DNA of 64,000 nt from Barnesiella sp. An22 (lineage in GTDB: Bacteria > Bacteroidota > Bacteroidia > Bacteroidales > Barnesiellaceae): positions 62,001 through 126,000 of the forward strand of contig NZ_NFJR01000003.1 in assembly GCF_002159975.1 (NCBI RefSeq). The letters are read 5' to 3'. The notes under the pieces are model-generated. The model did not search any database. It worked only from the letters and a program-made list of their open reading frames with translations, and was not told the origin of the DNA. Shown here one piece after another: positions 9,735-18,267 of the stretch. The position numbers and the translations under genes are program-made. Positions within the stretch are counted from its first letter, which is position 1, and every line of letters begins with the position of its first letter.

Positions 9735-9760
9735 GAGGGCTCCATCGACCAGGAGCCCTC
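9735..9760 (-). terminator. Intrinsic terminator of the second T9SS cargo gene
   Basis: Perfect 9-bp stem GAGGGCTCC / GGAGCCCTC with an 8-nt loop, followed on the minus strand by TTTGTT. It lies between the stop at 9796 and the next start at 9670, so the third gene needs read-through or its own promoter. Confidence 0.8.
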
Positions 9761-9795
9761 CGGGTATATTCTCCCCCACCCTGCGGGGGTAGACT

Positions 9796-12378
9796 TTAGC
9801 GCTTCATCACCCGTGTCGTAACGACGGTGTCGCCCTGAGTGAGAGTTACGAGATATATGCCAGCAGCCAGGTCGTGCATCGAGAGCGACTCGACATCGGC
9901 CGCCTCGCGCACACAGTTGCCAGTCAGGTCGTAGACCCGCACGTGAGCCACACCACCGCTCCAATAGAGGTAATCGGTCGTGGGGTTGGGATAGATGGCC
10001 AGACGGGGTTGCGACAGTTCGTCGACGGCCAGGGTGGGCATACCGGCCAGGTCGCCCACATAGATTTCGTCGAGTGAACCGCCCGCAGACGAACCGGCAT
10101 TCTCGGTGGCGACAAAACGCCAGCGCAGATTCACACTCTTGCCGGCATAGGGAGCCAGCGATACATATTTGTGACGCCACCGGGTGCGGTCCTGGGTATA
10201 GGCCAACGTAGTCCAGTTGTCGGCATCGACGGCCCGAATCTCGAAATAGAGGGTACCCTCGGTATCGTCGACCTCGTCGAGCGGCAATTCGGTAACGGCT
10301 TCATTTTCATATCCTGTCTCCAACCGGTTGCACAAAGCTCCACCCCAGGCAAAAGAGGCCACCATGTCGCCCGTTGCAGGGAGGACAATGACCGGCGTGG
10401 TGAGCGTAGACTCCTCGCCGGCATAGTTGTGCCATACCGAGGCCGAATATTCTCCGGCATATGGGCCGATATTGTTCGATTTCCACTGCTGTATGCCATC
10501 GCCCTGATGATTGGCGGCCCAACCCATGGGCGGCACGGCACCCGTCTCGAATCCTTGGGTGTAGGGGAAGTCGCGAATCGACTGGTCGGCCATGGTGGTA
10601 AACGACCAGGTGGCAACCTCGTTGCACTTACCTACGGCATTGTAAGGTACAACTTTCCAATAATAGGTCGTGGCAGGTGTGAGCATGGGAATCGTATAGG
10701 ATACCGAAGCGTTTCCATCGAGCAGAATGCCATCGAGCAGCGAAGTGGGATTGTTTTCATCGGTTCCTACCGAGAGTTCATACCCCTCGGCAAAAAGGGA
10801 GGGCTCCCACGAAAGGGTGAGCCGTGCGTAGTCGACATCGGTAGCTCCGTTGGCAGGAGTGGGCGTAGTGATAGCCAGGGGAAGGTCGCCCACGCCATAG
10901 AGTTTGGGCAATACCACATTGTCGAAATAGATGTCGGTCACCACCATGTTGTCGAGGCCGCCGTCGCCGATTTCGAACTCGTAGGTCCAGCGCAGATAGA
11001 CATCGTCGCTCACTACGAAGTTGCCGTCCCGGTCTTTGATTTCAATCTCTTTTTGTACCCACTCGTTGTAGCGGCTGTCGTCGAGCGAACACCACAACTC
11101 GGTCCAATCGGTGTCGGAACCCTTCTTGTAATAGCAAATGAAGTAGGTGGTGGGAAGGAACGAGTCGTCGATATACTCCTCGCCGGTGGTTTCGATGTAA
11201 TCGAATTTCACCTTACCGTTCCCGGCCGAGAGGTCGAGACGGGGCGAAACGATGTCGCAGGTAGTCATGCCGCCCACGGTTACCGACTTCACACCCGAGG
11301 TAGCTATGCCCTCGATCGTGCGCCAGCCTTCGTTGCGCGACCAACCGGCCGGCGGGAAGATGTCGCCCTCGAAACTCTCGAGCGTATACCCCTCTTCGAG
11401 CATCACTTTGGTTCCCGAGAGGTTGACCGAAAGGGTTCCGCCATTGGTGTGAATCTTCATTACCGTGCTGCGGGCCCCTTCGACCGTGGGGTTGTAGTTG
11501 ATGCGATACTCAACCTCTTCGCCCCGCTTCAGCGACACCGTGGCGGGATCGAGCGTGGTAGAGAAGTCGGTACCCTCGAGGCCTTCGATACCGGTGATGG
11601 TCAAGACACCGTACCCGATGTTGCGAAGCGTCATGGGCTCGGACTGAGCCAGATAACCGATGTAGGAGTTGGAGAAGGCATACGACGTAGAGCCTTCGAC
11701 CTCGGGAAGCTGCTCAATCTTCTGATTCCCCACCTTCACATCGTCGACAGCCAGCGTGGCAGCGGTGTAGTTCTTGTACAACACCGACTGAAAATAGAAG
11801 GCAATCGACACGTTTTTACCCTCATAAGCCTTCAGACTTATGTTGGGAGTCAGTTTCTGCCAGTTAGCCACACTGCCGGTAGCCGTTCTATCCCACGGCC
11901 AGGGCAGACCCGAGTTTTCTATATCTTCCTGTGAAGCCACATCCCAAAGGTCGTTCCAGGAGGCTCCGTTGTCGGTCGATACCTTGATAACGAAACGACC
12001 GTATGTTTTTTCAGACGGGAGAAAAGCCGAGGCATTGCACCAGAAGACAAACGACAGTGTAGCATCTTGAGCTATATTTACAACCGGAGTAATGAGCCAC
12101 TCCTCCTTCGAGATACCGGCTGCACCTTCGGAATAATTGCTTACTACCTCGGCACAACCCGACCCGGCGATGGGCGACCCCGTGATTTCGTTCCAATTCA
12201 AATCCCAATGTGCAAAGGCCATCGCCTCGAGGTTATCCGGCAGTTCGGTACCTGTGACAGTCCACCCTTGCGGCGGGAAATTCTGACTCTCGAAATTCTC
12301 GTTCAACACAAGATTTTCAGCGGCAAAAGCCCCTGCGCTGCCAATCAGCAGCGCGAGGGAAAGAAAAAGTTTTTTCAT
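9796..12378 (-). CDS. T9SS-exported modular protein with choice-of-anchor J/D and FN3 domains
   Basis: 860 residues from the ATG at 12378 (an in-frame ATG three codons earlier at 12387 is possible). Order: signal peptide (MKKLFLSLALLIGSAGAFA), choice-of-anchor J domain (about 20-210), a choice-of-anchor D/ASH-like domain (about 225-325; GIGYGVLTITGIEGLEGTDF), anchor J (about 335-505), FN3 (about 510-600; TYYWKVVPYNAVGK), anchor J (about 610-775) and the T9SS sorting domain (LAIYPNPTTDYLYW ... GIYLVTL). It starts 17 bp after the larger paralogue upstream and shares its module order, which points to duplication and co-transcription. Role: surface or secreted adhesin-like protein, ligand unknown. 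Confidence 0.88.
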   Translation of the reverse strand: MKKLFLSLALLIGSAGAFAAENLVLNENFESQNFPPQGWTVTGTELPDNLEAMAFAHWDLNWNEITGSPIAGSGCAEVVSNYSEGAAGISKEEWLITPVVNIAQDATLSFVFWCNASAFLPSEKTYGRFVIKVSTDNGASWNDLWDVASQEDIENSGLPWPWDRTATGSVANWQKLTPNISLKAYEGKNVSIAFYFQSVLYKNYTAATLAVDDVKVGNQKIEQLPEVEGSTSYAFSNSYIGYLAQSEPMTLRNIGYGVLTITGIEGLEGTDFSTTLDPATVSLKRGEEVEYRINYNPTVEGARSTVMKIHTNGGTLSVNLSGTKVMLEEGYTLESFEGDIFPPAGWSRNEGWRTIEGIATSGVKSVTVGGMTTCDIVSPRLDLSAGNGKVKFDYIETTGEEYIDDSFLPTTYFICYYKKGSDTDWTELWCSLDDSRYNEWVQKEIEIKDRDGNFVVSDDVYLRWTYEFEIGDGGLDNMVVTDIYFDNVVLPKLYGVGDLPLAITTPTPANGATDVDYARLTLSWEPSLFAEGYELSVGTDENNPTSLLDGILLDGNASVSYTIPMLTPATTYYWKVVPYNAVGKCNEVATWSFTTMADQSIRDFPYTQGFETGAVPPMGWAANHQGDGIQQWKSNNIGPYAGEYSASVWHNYAGEESTLTTPVIVLPATGDMVASFAWGGALCNRLETGYENEAVTELPLDEVDDTEGTLYFEIRAVDADNWTTLAYTQDRTRWRHKYVSLAPYAGKSVNLRWRFVATENAGSSAGGSLDEIYVGDLAGMPTLAVDELSQPRLAIYPNPTTDYLYWSGGVAHVRVYDLTGNCVREAADVESLSMHDLAAGIYLVTLTQGDTVVTTRVMKR

Positions 12379-12395
12379 AGTAAACATAGTTTCGA

Positions 12396-15300
12396 TTACT
12401 TTTTAACGATTTGGGTGGTTCGATGCTCACCGGCAGTTTGTACCGTCACCAGATATACTCCAGGAGCCAGCGCCGACATGTCGAGACTCTCGACCTGCTG
12501 AGCGGACAATACCTGTTTGCCCGTAATATCGGTAACGACTACACGGTCGCACGTTTCCTTGAAATAGAGCGTAGATGCCACCGGGTTGGGATAAACCTCG
12601 AGGCAATCGCCGTTCACCTCGTCGATACCCGAACCGTCGGTAATATTGAGTACAATCTCCTGTACCGTAGTTTTGGAGCCGTCGGTCACCGAAAGTTTCA
12701 TAATAATCTCTTCGGCCTGTCCGGGGATACCCGACAATGTACCGCCGTTGGTACCCGGGGTATGGGTAATCCAGAAGGGTTTGCCTTGCAGCGTCACGGT
12801 CAAGGCATCGCCATCGGGATCGGCTACGGCATAGTTGTAGGTCCAGCGTTTGCCCACGGTAGCGGTAGTCTCGGGCACCGTAGTAAAGTAGGGCGCATTG
12901 TTGTCGCTGGCTACGTATTCGAAATTCTCGAAATAGAAGTCGTCGAAGAAGGTGACAAAGCCCTGACCCGGCGTATTGTTGCGGATGGCCACGTAGATGG
13001 GTTGTCCGGCATATTGACTCAGGTCGACATCAAACTCGGTCCACGACGTCTGGCTGTCGCTGTTGTTCTTGTGGGGTACCTGTACCGATTCGAATCCCGA
13101 AACGGGCGAGAAGCTCGACACGGCATTGTCGGTGGTACTTACCAGTACGGTGAGGGCGGCAAAGGGGTGATAGGTATTGTCGCCGTCGTACGACTTGGCA
13201 TAGAAGCGGAAGTGTGCATCGTCGCGAGCGGTCATCTGGTCGCTGATAATCCAGTCGACAGCCTCGGAAGCATCACTGGCAGCCATGGTAGCCAACAGTT
13301 GGTCGCCCGAGCGGGGATAGATGTTGCGCCAGTCGGCACCGTCGGGTTCGGGCAATTGGTTGATGACGATGTAGGCATAGGCGGTACCGATGTTGGGATA
13401 GTTGATCATCACCGGCGAAACCGTAGCGGCGTGGTCGGCATCGACCGTGGTAAAGCCTTTGGGAGCAATGGAGCCGAACTCGTCGTCTTCGAAACTGAAG
13501 TAGCGGGTGTACCTGCTCAGAGCATTACCCGATACGGGGAGCGAAATGGAAGGAGCGTTGTCGAAGGTGATGGTCATCTCGTCTTCGACCAGGGCCGAGG
13601 TGGTTCCGGCTGCAAAGGTGATGTTGAAGTCGACACTCTCGCGGCTGTCCAGTACCAGGTCTTTGTGCAACGAGGTAGAGAAGTTGGAACTGCGGAACGA
13701 TACCCCGGTTATTGTCATCGCCTCTTCACCGTCGTTCAAGAGGTTCAGCATTTTGGAGGTAACGGCCTTGTTGTAGTTGACATCGCCGGCCTCCCACGAG
13801 GATACGTTGATGACGGCCTTACCGGCAGAGGGAGCCTCTTCGAGCAGAATCTTGTCGAGCGAAGCACCCGAACCCATATAGTCGACCGTGCTGTAACGCC
13901 AGCGGAAGTTCACCGTCTTGCCCCGGTAATCGGAGAGGACGATGCGTTGGCGTTCCCAGCTTTGCCCCTCATCCTGAGCTGCCGAGATGAATGCCAACTG
14001 GTGCCAAGCGTTATCAACTTTGATTTCGAAATAGAGCGTATCCTTATTGATGGTGGTCGTGCCTTGTACCGATTTGCTCAATCCGGCCGGTACGGCATTG
14101 CCCCAATAGAAACTGATCTGCATGTCCTTATCGGCAGGCAATGCAAAGGCAGGCGTCTGCAGAATGCCCTGCTGATGGGAACCGCCGGCCGAAATGTAGG
14201 CCGAGCCCTTGCCGTCGTACGTGGTGTAGTTGGTCAAATCCCATTCGGTATACCCCTCGCCGATGTTGCGCCAGCCCAGCGGCGGGAATGTCTCGCCTTC
14301 AAAGCCTTCGCTCCAGGGGAAGGTGCTCACGGTCTGGTCGGCCAGCGTGGTGAAACTCCATACCTCGGGCGAAGGCGTTTCACCTGCTTCGTTGCAGGCA
14401 ACGACTTTCCAGTAATAGGTAGTAGCATAGTCGAGTACGGGGAGGGCATAGGAACACTCGGTCACCTCGGCACCATTGACTACCGAGAAGTCGGTAGCCG
14501 ATTTTCCTACATACACCTTATAGGTCTGTGCAAACTGTACACCACCCCAGGTAAGTACGAGCTCTTCGTTGAAGACATCGACAGCCCCATTCTCGGGCGA
14601 AGGAGTCGTAGCAGCCCCAGGTATCGAAGAGCTACCGTAATAGGGCGGCAAGATTACATCGTCGAGGAAAGTCGTAGAGTACTCGGGCAGGTCGTCCCAA
14701 CCGCCGGTCGACAAATCGACGTCGAGCACATATTTGAACATCACATAGCAGTTGTCCGAAGCCGGAGTACCCAGGTCGACAGTCAGGTGCTCCCAACGGT
14801 TGATGGAGTCGCAAGAGGCAATCTGGGTCCAGGTAGCCTTACCGTCTTTGGAGAAATAGACCTCGAAACCGCTCTCGGACGTAACGGCATCGTCGGCCGT
14901 AGGTTCCCACACGTTGGCATAGTTGAACTGCAACTCATACGACCCTTCGGAACAGTCGAGACGAGGGGTTACCAGCGTGGGGTTGTTCTCGGCAAAACTA
15001 CACGAGGCGGAGTAGTCGCCCGAGGTAGCATAGGCTCGTCCCTGAGACCAGCCCTCGTCAGCCGTCCAGCCCAACGGCGGGAAGGTGCCGCCCTCGAAAC
15101 TTTCGAGATTGTAGTTGTCGGGAAGAATGATTTTAGTTCCCTCCAAAGCGATGGAGACATCGCCGCCATTGGTGTGAATCGTCATCGTGGCCGACTTGGC
15201 GCTCAAGGCCGAAGAGGGAGTATAGCGTACATAAAATTCATATTCGGCACCCGGTTTTATCGAAACATCGGCCGGGACCAAATCGGTAGAGAAATCGGTA

Positions 15301-16058
15301 CCGTCGAGTCCCGAAATGCCGGTTACGGTAAGTGAACCTACACCCTTGTTGCTGAGGGCAAACTTGTCGGACCACTTGCCTACCCCGATGTAGGTACCCG
15401 GGAATACATACGAGGTGGGAGTTACTTCGGCTATGGGAGCCTCGATAGCAGCACCCGATTCGACTACCACATCGTCGACCCAGGCACAATTACCTTTACC
15501 CGAACCGCTCACCAGCAGGCAATGGACAAAGGCTATCTTTATTGTCTTGCCGGCATAAGCCTTCAGGCTGAGCAACGACGAGTTTACCGTCCAGGCAGTC
15601 CAGGGATAGACTACACCACTGTTCTCGACCTGTTCCTGATTGAGAAACGAGAAGATGGTCGTCCACGACTCCCCGTCGTTGTCGCTCACGCGCACCTGCA
15701 AGTCGTATTCGTTTTTGAAAGCGGCAGCCGACGCCCCTTCCCACAGGAACGACAAATTGTAATTGGTATTGCTCAACGTAATTGCCGGAGAGATAATCCA
15801 CTCCTCCTTTACCGGTTCAACAGGATCCCACGATCCGCCGTCACAAAACAGACTTATCGAGCCAGAAAGCGCCGACCGCCCCGTCTCGAGAGTCCAATGG
15901 TAAATGGCACCCTCCTGGGTATCGTTTACTACCGTCCAGCCATTCGCTGGGAAATTGGTTGCCGACCAAGATTCAAAATTCTCGTTCAGCAAAACCTCTG
16001 CTCGCAATCCCACTATAAACAGGAAGAAAGCACAAATAAGCGTAATTCTCTTTGCCAT
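12396..16058 (-). CDS. Large T9SS-exported modular protein (four anchor J, two anchor D, FN3, Ig-like)
   Basis: 1220 residues. Signal peptide (about 1-20); anchor J 1 (about 24-190); anchor D 1 (about 210-310, VGSLTVTGISGLDGTDF); anchor J 2 (about 320-480); FN3 (about 485-590, TYYWKVVACNEAGE); anchor J 3 (about 595-745); anchor D 2 (about 760-850); anchor J 4 (about 855-1030); an Ig-like cadherin-type unit (about 1035-1125, YAVADPDGDALTVTLQG); and the sorting domain (LEVYPNPVASTLYF ... GVYLVTVQ). No enzyme domain is seen. It is the first gene of the cargo cluster, behind a 600-bp AT-rich leader. The cluster likely makes large surface or secreted binding proteins. Confidence 0.88.
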   Translation of the reverse strand: MAKRITLICAFFLFIVGLRAEVLLNENFESWSATNFPANGWTVVNDTQEGAIYHWTLETGRSALSGSISLFCDGGSWDPVEPVKEEWIISPAITLSNTNYNLSFLWEGASAAAFKNEYDLQVRVSDNDGESWTTIFSFLNQEQVENSGVVYPWTAWTVNSSLLSLKAYAGKTIKIAFVHCLLVSGSGKGNCAWVDDVVVESGAAIEAPIAEVTPTSYVFPGTYIGVGKWSDKFALSNKGVGSLTVTGISGLDGTDFSTDLVPADVSIKPGAEYEFYVRYTPSSALSAKSATMTIHTNGGDVSIALEGTKIILPDNYNLESFEGGTFPPLGWTADEGWSQGRAYATSGDYSASCSFAENNPTLVTPRLDCSEGSYELQFNYANVWEPTADDAVTSESGFEVYFSKDGKATWTQIASCDSINRWEHLTVDLGTPASDNCYVMFKYVLDVDLSTGGWDDLPEYSTTFLDDVILPPYYGSSSIPGAATTPSPENGAVDVFNEELVLTWGGVQFAQTYKVYVGKSATDFSVVNGAEVTECSYALPVLDYATTYYWKVVACNEAGETPSPEVWSFTTLADQTVSTFPWSEGFEGETFPPLGWRNIGEGYTEWDLTNYTTYDGKGSAYISAGGSHQQGILQTPAFALPADKDMQISFYWGNAVPAGLSKSVQGTTTINKDTLYFEIKVDNAWHQLAFISAAQDEGQSWERQRIVLSDYRGKTVNFRWRYSTVDYMGSGASLDKILLEEAPSAGKAVINVSSWEAGDVNYNKAVTSKMLNLLNDGEEAMTITGVSFRSSNFSTSLHKDLVLDSRESVDFNITFAAGTTSALVEDEMTITFDNAPSISLPVSGNALSRYTRYFSFEDDEFGSIAPKGFTTVDADHAATVSPVMINYPNIGTAYAYIVINQLPEPDGADWRNIYPRSGDQLLATMAASDASEAVDWIISDQMTARDDAHFRFYAKSYDGDNTYHPFAALTVLVSTTDNAVSSFSPVSGFESVQVPHKNNSDSQTSWTEFDVDLSQYAGQPIYVAIRNNTPGQGFVTFFDDFYFENFEYVASDNNAPYFTTVPETTATVGKRWTYNYAVADPDGDALTVTLQGKPFWITHTPGTNGGTLSGIPGQAEEIIMKLSVTDGSKTTVQEIVLNITDGSGIDEVNGDCLEVYPNPVASTLYFKETCDRVVVTDITGKQVLSAQQVESLDMSALAPGVYLVTVQTAGEHRTTQIVKK

Positions 16059-16141
16059 CGTAAATATATTATTAGGTTTATTATGAAATTACATTACATG
16101 CAAAAACCAACAAAATATTACAACTATTTATTCATCTCTTG

Positions 16142-16149
16142 CAAATATA
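16142..16149 (-). promoter_or_regulatory. Candidate -7 box for the T9SS cargo operon
   Basis: Minus strand TATATTTG matches TAnnTTTG and would give a leader of about 75 nt before the ATG at 16058. No good -33 TTG at 19-21 nt. Confidence 0.4.
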
Positions 16150-16567
16150 AAAAATTATTCGGAATAAACCTATATTTTCTATAAAAATATCACCATATAA
16201 AGCCGTATTTTTTAAACTTAGAATATTTATACAAGATAAAACAAATGTTATTTTTATAAAATTATAACTATTCCAATTGAGCTTTACAGTCAAATCCTGC
16301 GTAAGTATAGAAATTATTTCAAGTCTATTTAGCTATATAAACAATTAAGAATCACCCATATAAAAATTTATTCCACCAAAAGCGGCTACTAACAAAAAAA
16401 TACTTCAAGAGTAAAAATCGCTACAAAAAGATTGATTTTATCGAGCAAAAACAACAAACATAAAAATCTCCAAGAAAAGCCAGAAGGGGGACAGGATAAA
16501 TGGCCGGGAAGAAAACGGAGATGCCTTACAAGGGAAGAACAGGAGAGAGGAGCATCAGAAACAAGAA

Positions 16568-16604
16568 CGCCGCCTCCTGCCCTGCTGCGAGCAGAAAAGC
16601 GGCG
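16568..16604 (-). terminator. Hairpin downstream of the 125-residue hypothetical gene
   Basis: Outer stem CGCCGC/GCGGCG with an inner stem CTGCT/AGCAG; on the minus strand it is followed by TTCTTGTTTC. It lies 58 nt beyond the stop at 16662. The T tract is imperfect. Confidence 0.5.
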
Positions 16605-16661
16605 TATCGTCCATACGGATAACCGGGTAGATGCCGAGTTGTACCTTATTATATAATACAA

Positions 16662-17039
16662 TTACATCACATCGTTGGCATAGACCCGCTTGTAAATACG
16701 GCGGAAATTGTCGCTCTGCCGATTCAACTCATCGACATGCGTCTTATAATCCTCGCCCCAAATACCCGACAGCAAATCGACAATGTATTTGTGTTCACGA
16801 TCCTTTTGGAGCGAAGCGGCAATGAGCTTATCGATAATCTCCCTGTATTTGTCGGGGCCGGTGGCATGCAGATAGAGCGCAGCACTCACGGTAATCTGGC
16901 CGGTGAGGTCGACCCGGATGATATTGTCGGCCAAAGCAGGCATATCGTCGTCGCAGGTACCCATGTGGTTGGCAATATACTCATAGGTGAGCAGGCCATC
17001 GGTATCGCTGCTTAATATCTTTTTCAAATCGTTATTCAT
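16662..17039 (-). CDS. Small hypothetical cytoplasmic protein
   Basis: 125 residues from the ATG at 17039, which is preceded by AAGAAGG at good spacing; the frame stays open eight codons further up, but that start has no such site. The protein is mixed alpha/acidic with no signal peptide or membrane helix. Recognisable stretches are GLLTYEYIANHMG, IIRVDLTGQITVSAALYL and YIVDLLSGIWGEDY. I do not recognise the family. It stands alone, between the T9SS operon leader and a divergent lipoprotein gene. Confidence 0.75.
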   Translation of the reverse strand: MNNDLKKILSSDTDGLLTYEYIANHMGTCDDDMPALADNIIRVDLTGQITVSAALYLHATGPDKYREIIDKLIAASLQKDREHKYIVDLLSGIWGEDYKTHVDELNRQSDNFRRIYKRVYANDVM

Positions 17040-17304
17040 AGTTTGCCTTCTTTTGAATGACACAAATTAAATAAAAACTTTTGTCGCCACAAAATATTTC
17101 ATAAAACAGTTTGTGCGAGGAGGCCAAAAAGCCTCACTTTTCGAAGCAGATTCCCAACCCAAGGAGCCTTCTTTACGAAATAGGTCGCACAGAAGCATTT
17201 CATACAGCCCGATAGCCATTTCGTACAGTCGGACCAAAAACAGTGCTGTCCATGCAACCATTTCACCATCTTTGCAACAGACTCCTCAAAAACAAAAACA
17301 AACT

Positions 17305-18267
17305 ATGAAACTGCTACACCCCATCGGCCTGGTACTAATCGCGACAAGTGTGCTTATCGCGGGATGCACACGCCAGAACAAGACAACCGCGGAGTTTGCG
17401 AAACACAACTCGGTCTATTACTGGAAAACGACCTTTGCCCCCGACTCGGCCGAACGAGCCTTCCTGGCAGAGCACGACATCGACCGCATCTACCTGCACA
17501 TGTTCGATGTGGCCGTAGAGCCCGACTACGAGACCGGCGGCTCCGAAGTCGTGCCCATCGCCACGACTCGGTTCGAAGCACGGGTACCCGACGAGATAGA
17601 GATTGTACCGGTCGCCTATATCACCCTCGACGCCCTGCGGGCCATGGCGGGGAAAGAGCGGAAGTTCGCCCCCCTCATCGTCGACCGGCTGCTGGCCATG
17701 AGTTCGTATAACGAGTGCGGAAAGATAAACGAGATACAACTCGATTGCGACTGGACGGCATCGACCCGCGAGAGCTACGCCGTGTTGTGCCAGACGGTCA
17801 GAGACCCGTTGCAGAAAAAGGAGATAGAGCTGAGCATAACCGTGCGGCTGCATCAGTTGCGCGAACCGGCACCCCCGGCCGACCGGGGTGTACTGATGCT
17901 GTACAACACGGGGGCATTGAAGGGGCACGACACCCGTAACTCGATACTGGACATCGCCGATGTAAAACCCTATATGACCCGGAAACGGTACCCGATTCCC
18001 CTGGACTATGCCTACCCCGTATTCGGCTGGGGTGTCAAATTCGAGGGAGAAAAATTCGTATCGATTGTGACCGAGGCCGACACGGTGTCGCAGCCCGGCG
18101 AGTCGGTGCGGCGAGAGCGGCCTGCCGCAGCCGAAATAGTAGCCGTCAAGAAGCTGGTCGAAAGCTATTTGGGCCAACCGGCAAGCGGCAACCTGCTGTA
18201 TCACCTGGATTATGCACAACTCAAACACTACACCCATGAAGAGATCGATCAGATTCTTGGCCGTTAG
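17305..18267 (+). CDS. Lipoprotein, possibly DUF3142-like (TIM-barrel-type)
   Basis: 320 residues from the ATG at 17305 (the frame is open from 17113, but the lipoprotein signal MKLLHPIGLVLIATSVLIAGC starts here; lipidated Cys at 21). The middle part resembles DUF3142 proteins: a strand IYLHMFDVAVEP, then EIEIVPVAYITLDAL, the motif INEIQLDCDWTAST followed by a helix with VLCQTVRD, a strand LSITVRLHQL and VLMLYNTGAL. This beta/alpha alternation suggests a barrel with an acidic pocket, but no activity is known. The next gene overlaps its last 32 nt, so the two are translated together. The DUF3142 match is from memory of the pattern, not a search. Confidence 0.7.
   Translation: MKLLHPIGLVLIATSVLIAGCTRQNKTTAEFAKHNSVYYWKTTFAPDSAERAFLAEHDIDRIYLHMFDVAVEPDYETGGSEVVPIATTRFEARVPDEIEIVPVAYITLDALRAMAGKERKFAPLIVDRLLAMSSYNECGKINEIQLDCDWTASTRESYAVLCQTVRDPLQKKEIELSITVRLHQLREPAPPADRGVLMLYNTGALKGHDTRNSILDIADVKPYMTRKRYPIPLDYAYPVFGWGVKFEGEKFVSIVTEADTVSQPGESVRRERPAAAEIVAVKKLVESYLGQPASGNLLYHLDYAQLKHYTHEEIDQILGR

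Larger units (their letters stand above)
16059..16661. other. AT-rich intergenic region upstream of the T9SS cargo operon
   Basis: About 600 bp without a convincing gene. The part near the cargo gene (16060-16450) is very AT-rich and holds one -7 box match at 16142-16149. The part near 16500-16640 is richer in G and C and contains a hairpin serving as terminator for the hypothetical gene at 16662-17039. Short frames here lack start signals and family features. Confidence 0.6.

Noticed and set aside
16432-16656. 74-codon plus-strand frame in the AT-rich intergenic region
   Set aside because: Lysine/arginine-rich translation, no ribosome site, and it overlaps the terminator hairpin.
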